Of a stretch of 64,000 nucleotides of DNA, positions 63,602 to 64,000 are shown in pieces. The position numbers were made by a program, and so were the translations under genes. Under the pieces are notes generated by a model. That model was not told the origin of the DNA. It did no database searches and saw only the letters and a list, made by a program, of their open reading frames with translations. Source of the stretch: Halopenitus salinus (lineage in GTDB: Archaea; Halobacteriota; Halobacteria; Halobacteriales; Haloferacaceae); NCBI RefSeq assembly GCF_042662125.1, contig NZ_JBHSXL010000009.1:124001-188000 (forward strand). The letters run 5' to 3'. The stretch's first letter is position 1. Each line of letters starts with the position of its first letter.

Positions 63602-64000
63602 ATGAGCGACGGTTACACGAGTCGCCTCGAGGAGAGTCGAGCCGAAAAGGACGAGTTCTTCGCCGAACACCCACAGTCGCCGATCCCCCCGGAGGACCGC
63701 GAATCGTTCGACGGGCTCCGATACTTCGATCCGGATCCGGACCATCGCGTCGAGGCAACGGTCCGTGTCCACGACGATCCCGAACCGGTGGAAATGGAGA
63801 CGACCGCCGGACCGAACGTCCGCTATCTCCGCGTCATGAGCTTCGAGTTCGAGCTGGACGGCGAGACGCACACGCTGTCCGCGTACCGTCAAGAGACCGA
63901 GGAGGATGCCGTGCTTTTCGTCCCGTTCCGGGACAAGACGACGGGCCAGGAGACCTACCGCCACGGGCGGTACATCGAACTCGAGCCCGAGACGGAGCCG
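63602..64000 (+). CDS. DUF1684 family protein (3' end outside window)
   Basis: The first 133 codons are visible. The start MSDGYTSRLEESRAEKDEFF is typical of DUF1684, followed by PIPPEDRESFDGLRYFDPDP. A beta-rich core follows (YLRVMSFEFELDGETHTLSA, LFVPFRDKTTGQETYRHGRYI). The function of DUF1684 proteins is unknown. The frame runs to the last base of the window. Confidence 0.88.
   Translation, partial: MSDGYTSRLEESRAEKDEFFAEHPQSPIPPEDRESFDGLRYFDPDPDHRVEATVRVHDDPEPVEMETTAGPNVRYLRVMSFEFELDGETHTLSAYRQETEEDAVLFVPFRDKTTGQETYRHGRYIELEPETEP

Overview
The window is a piece of a haloarchaeal (class Halobacteria) chromosome. The evidence is the very GC-rich and Asp/Glu-rich coding sequence, TATA-type promoters about 26 bp upstream of start codons with little or no leader, and lineage markers: a bacterioruberin-type carotenoid cluster, GatE, an archaeal split glycine dehydrogenase, prepilins of the haloarchaeal PilA type, and many small CxxC zinc proteins. 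The genus cannot be named from sequence alone. A 48-base run of N (2005-2052) marks an assembly gap.

Layout. 1-2.0 kb: a GMC flavin oxidoreductase with its small 'subunit 3' partner, both incomplete. 2.1-6.2 kb: an orphan Fe3+-type ABC permease, a beta-hydroxyacid dehydrogenase and a class III CoA-transferase. 6.2-10.6 kb: the whole glycine cleavage operon gcvT-gcvH-gcvPA-gcvPB; its pathway partner glyA (SHMT) lies at 61.6 kb. 10.7-18.2 kb: NYN nuclease-like protein, tRNA methylthiotransferase, a methyltransferase, membrane proteins, an MFS transporter, an SDR-like protein and a DCC-like protein without its cysteines. 18.5-20.5 kb: sucCD. 21.9-24.5 kb: an AT-richer island with a frameshifted gene, two tandem prepilins, an HTH plus degenerate LAGLIDADG-like protein, then tRNA-Arg(TCT) with a partial tRNA copy beside its 3' end.

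24.7-35.8 kb: a UPF0200/UPF0201 pair, HMG-CoA synthase, a large pilin-like protein with Ig-like repeats, two NSS (SNF) transporters and crtI-lyeJ-cruF. 35.8-43.7 kb: a small zinc protein, crtB, and a B12-dependent ribonucleotide reductase gene interrupted by two inteins. 43.7-47.8 kb: the trpD-trpF-trpE-trpG operon with two TGTACA boxes in its promoter. 48.0-54 kb: a mini zinc ribbon, an amidohydrolase-like protein without its metal ligands, HMG-CoA reductase, a zinc-ribbon protein and gatE. 54-64 kb: an Lrp regulator divergent from a DMT transporter, a TrmB-like regulator, a PAC2-type protein, MscS, a YcaO/E1-like fusion with 18-bp tandem repeats upstream, a TbsP-like regulator, glyA, a CBS protein and a partial DUF1684 gene.

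Metabolic themes are glycine/one-carbon metabolism (gcv and glyA) and isoprenoids to C50 carotenoids (HMG-CoA synthase, HMG-CoA reductase, CrtB, CrtI, LyeJ, CruF). Tryptophan synthesis and the succinyl-CoA synthetase step of the TCA cycle are also present, as are two regulators of the TrmB/TbsP type linked to sugar metabolism. The least explained parts are the pilin/LAGLIDADG island, the HTH-bearing intein and the YcaO fusion with its upstream repeats.
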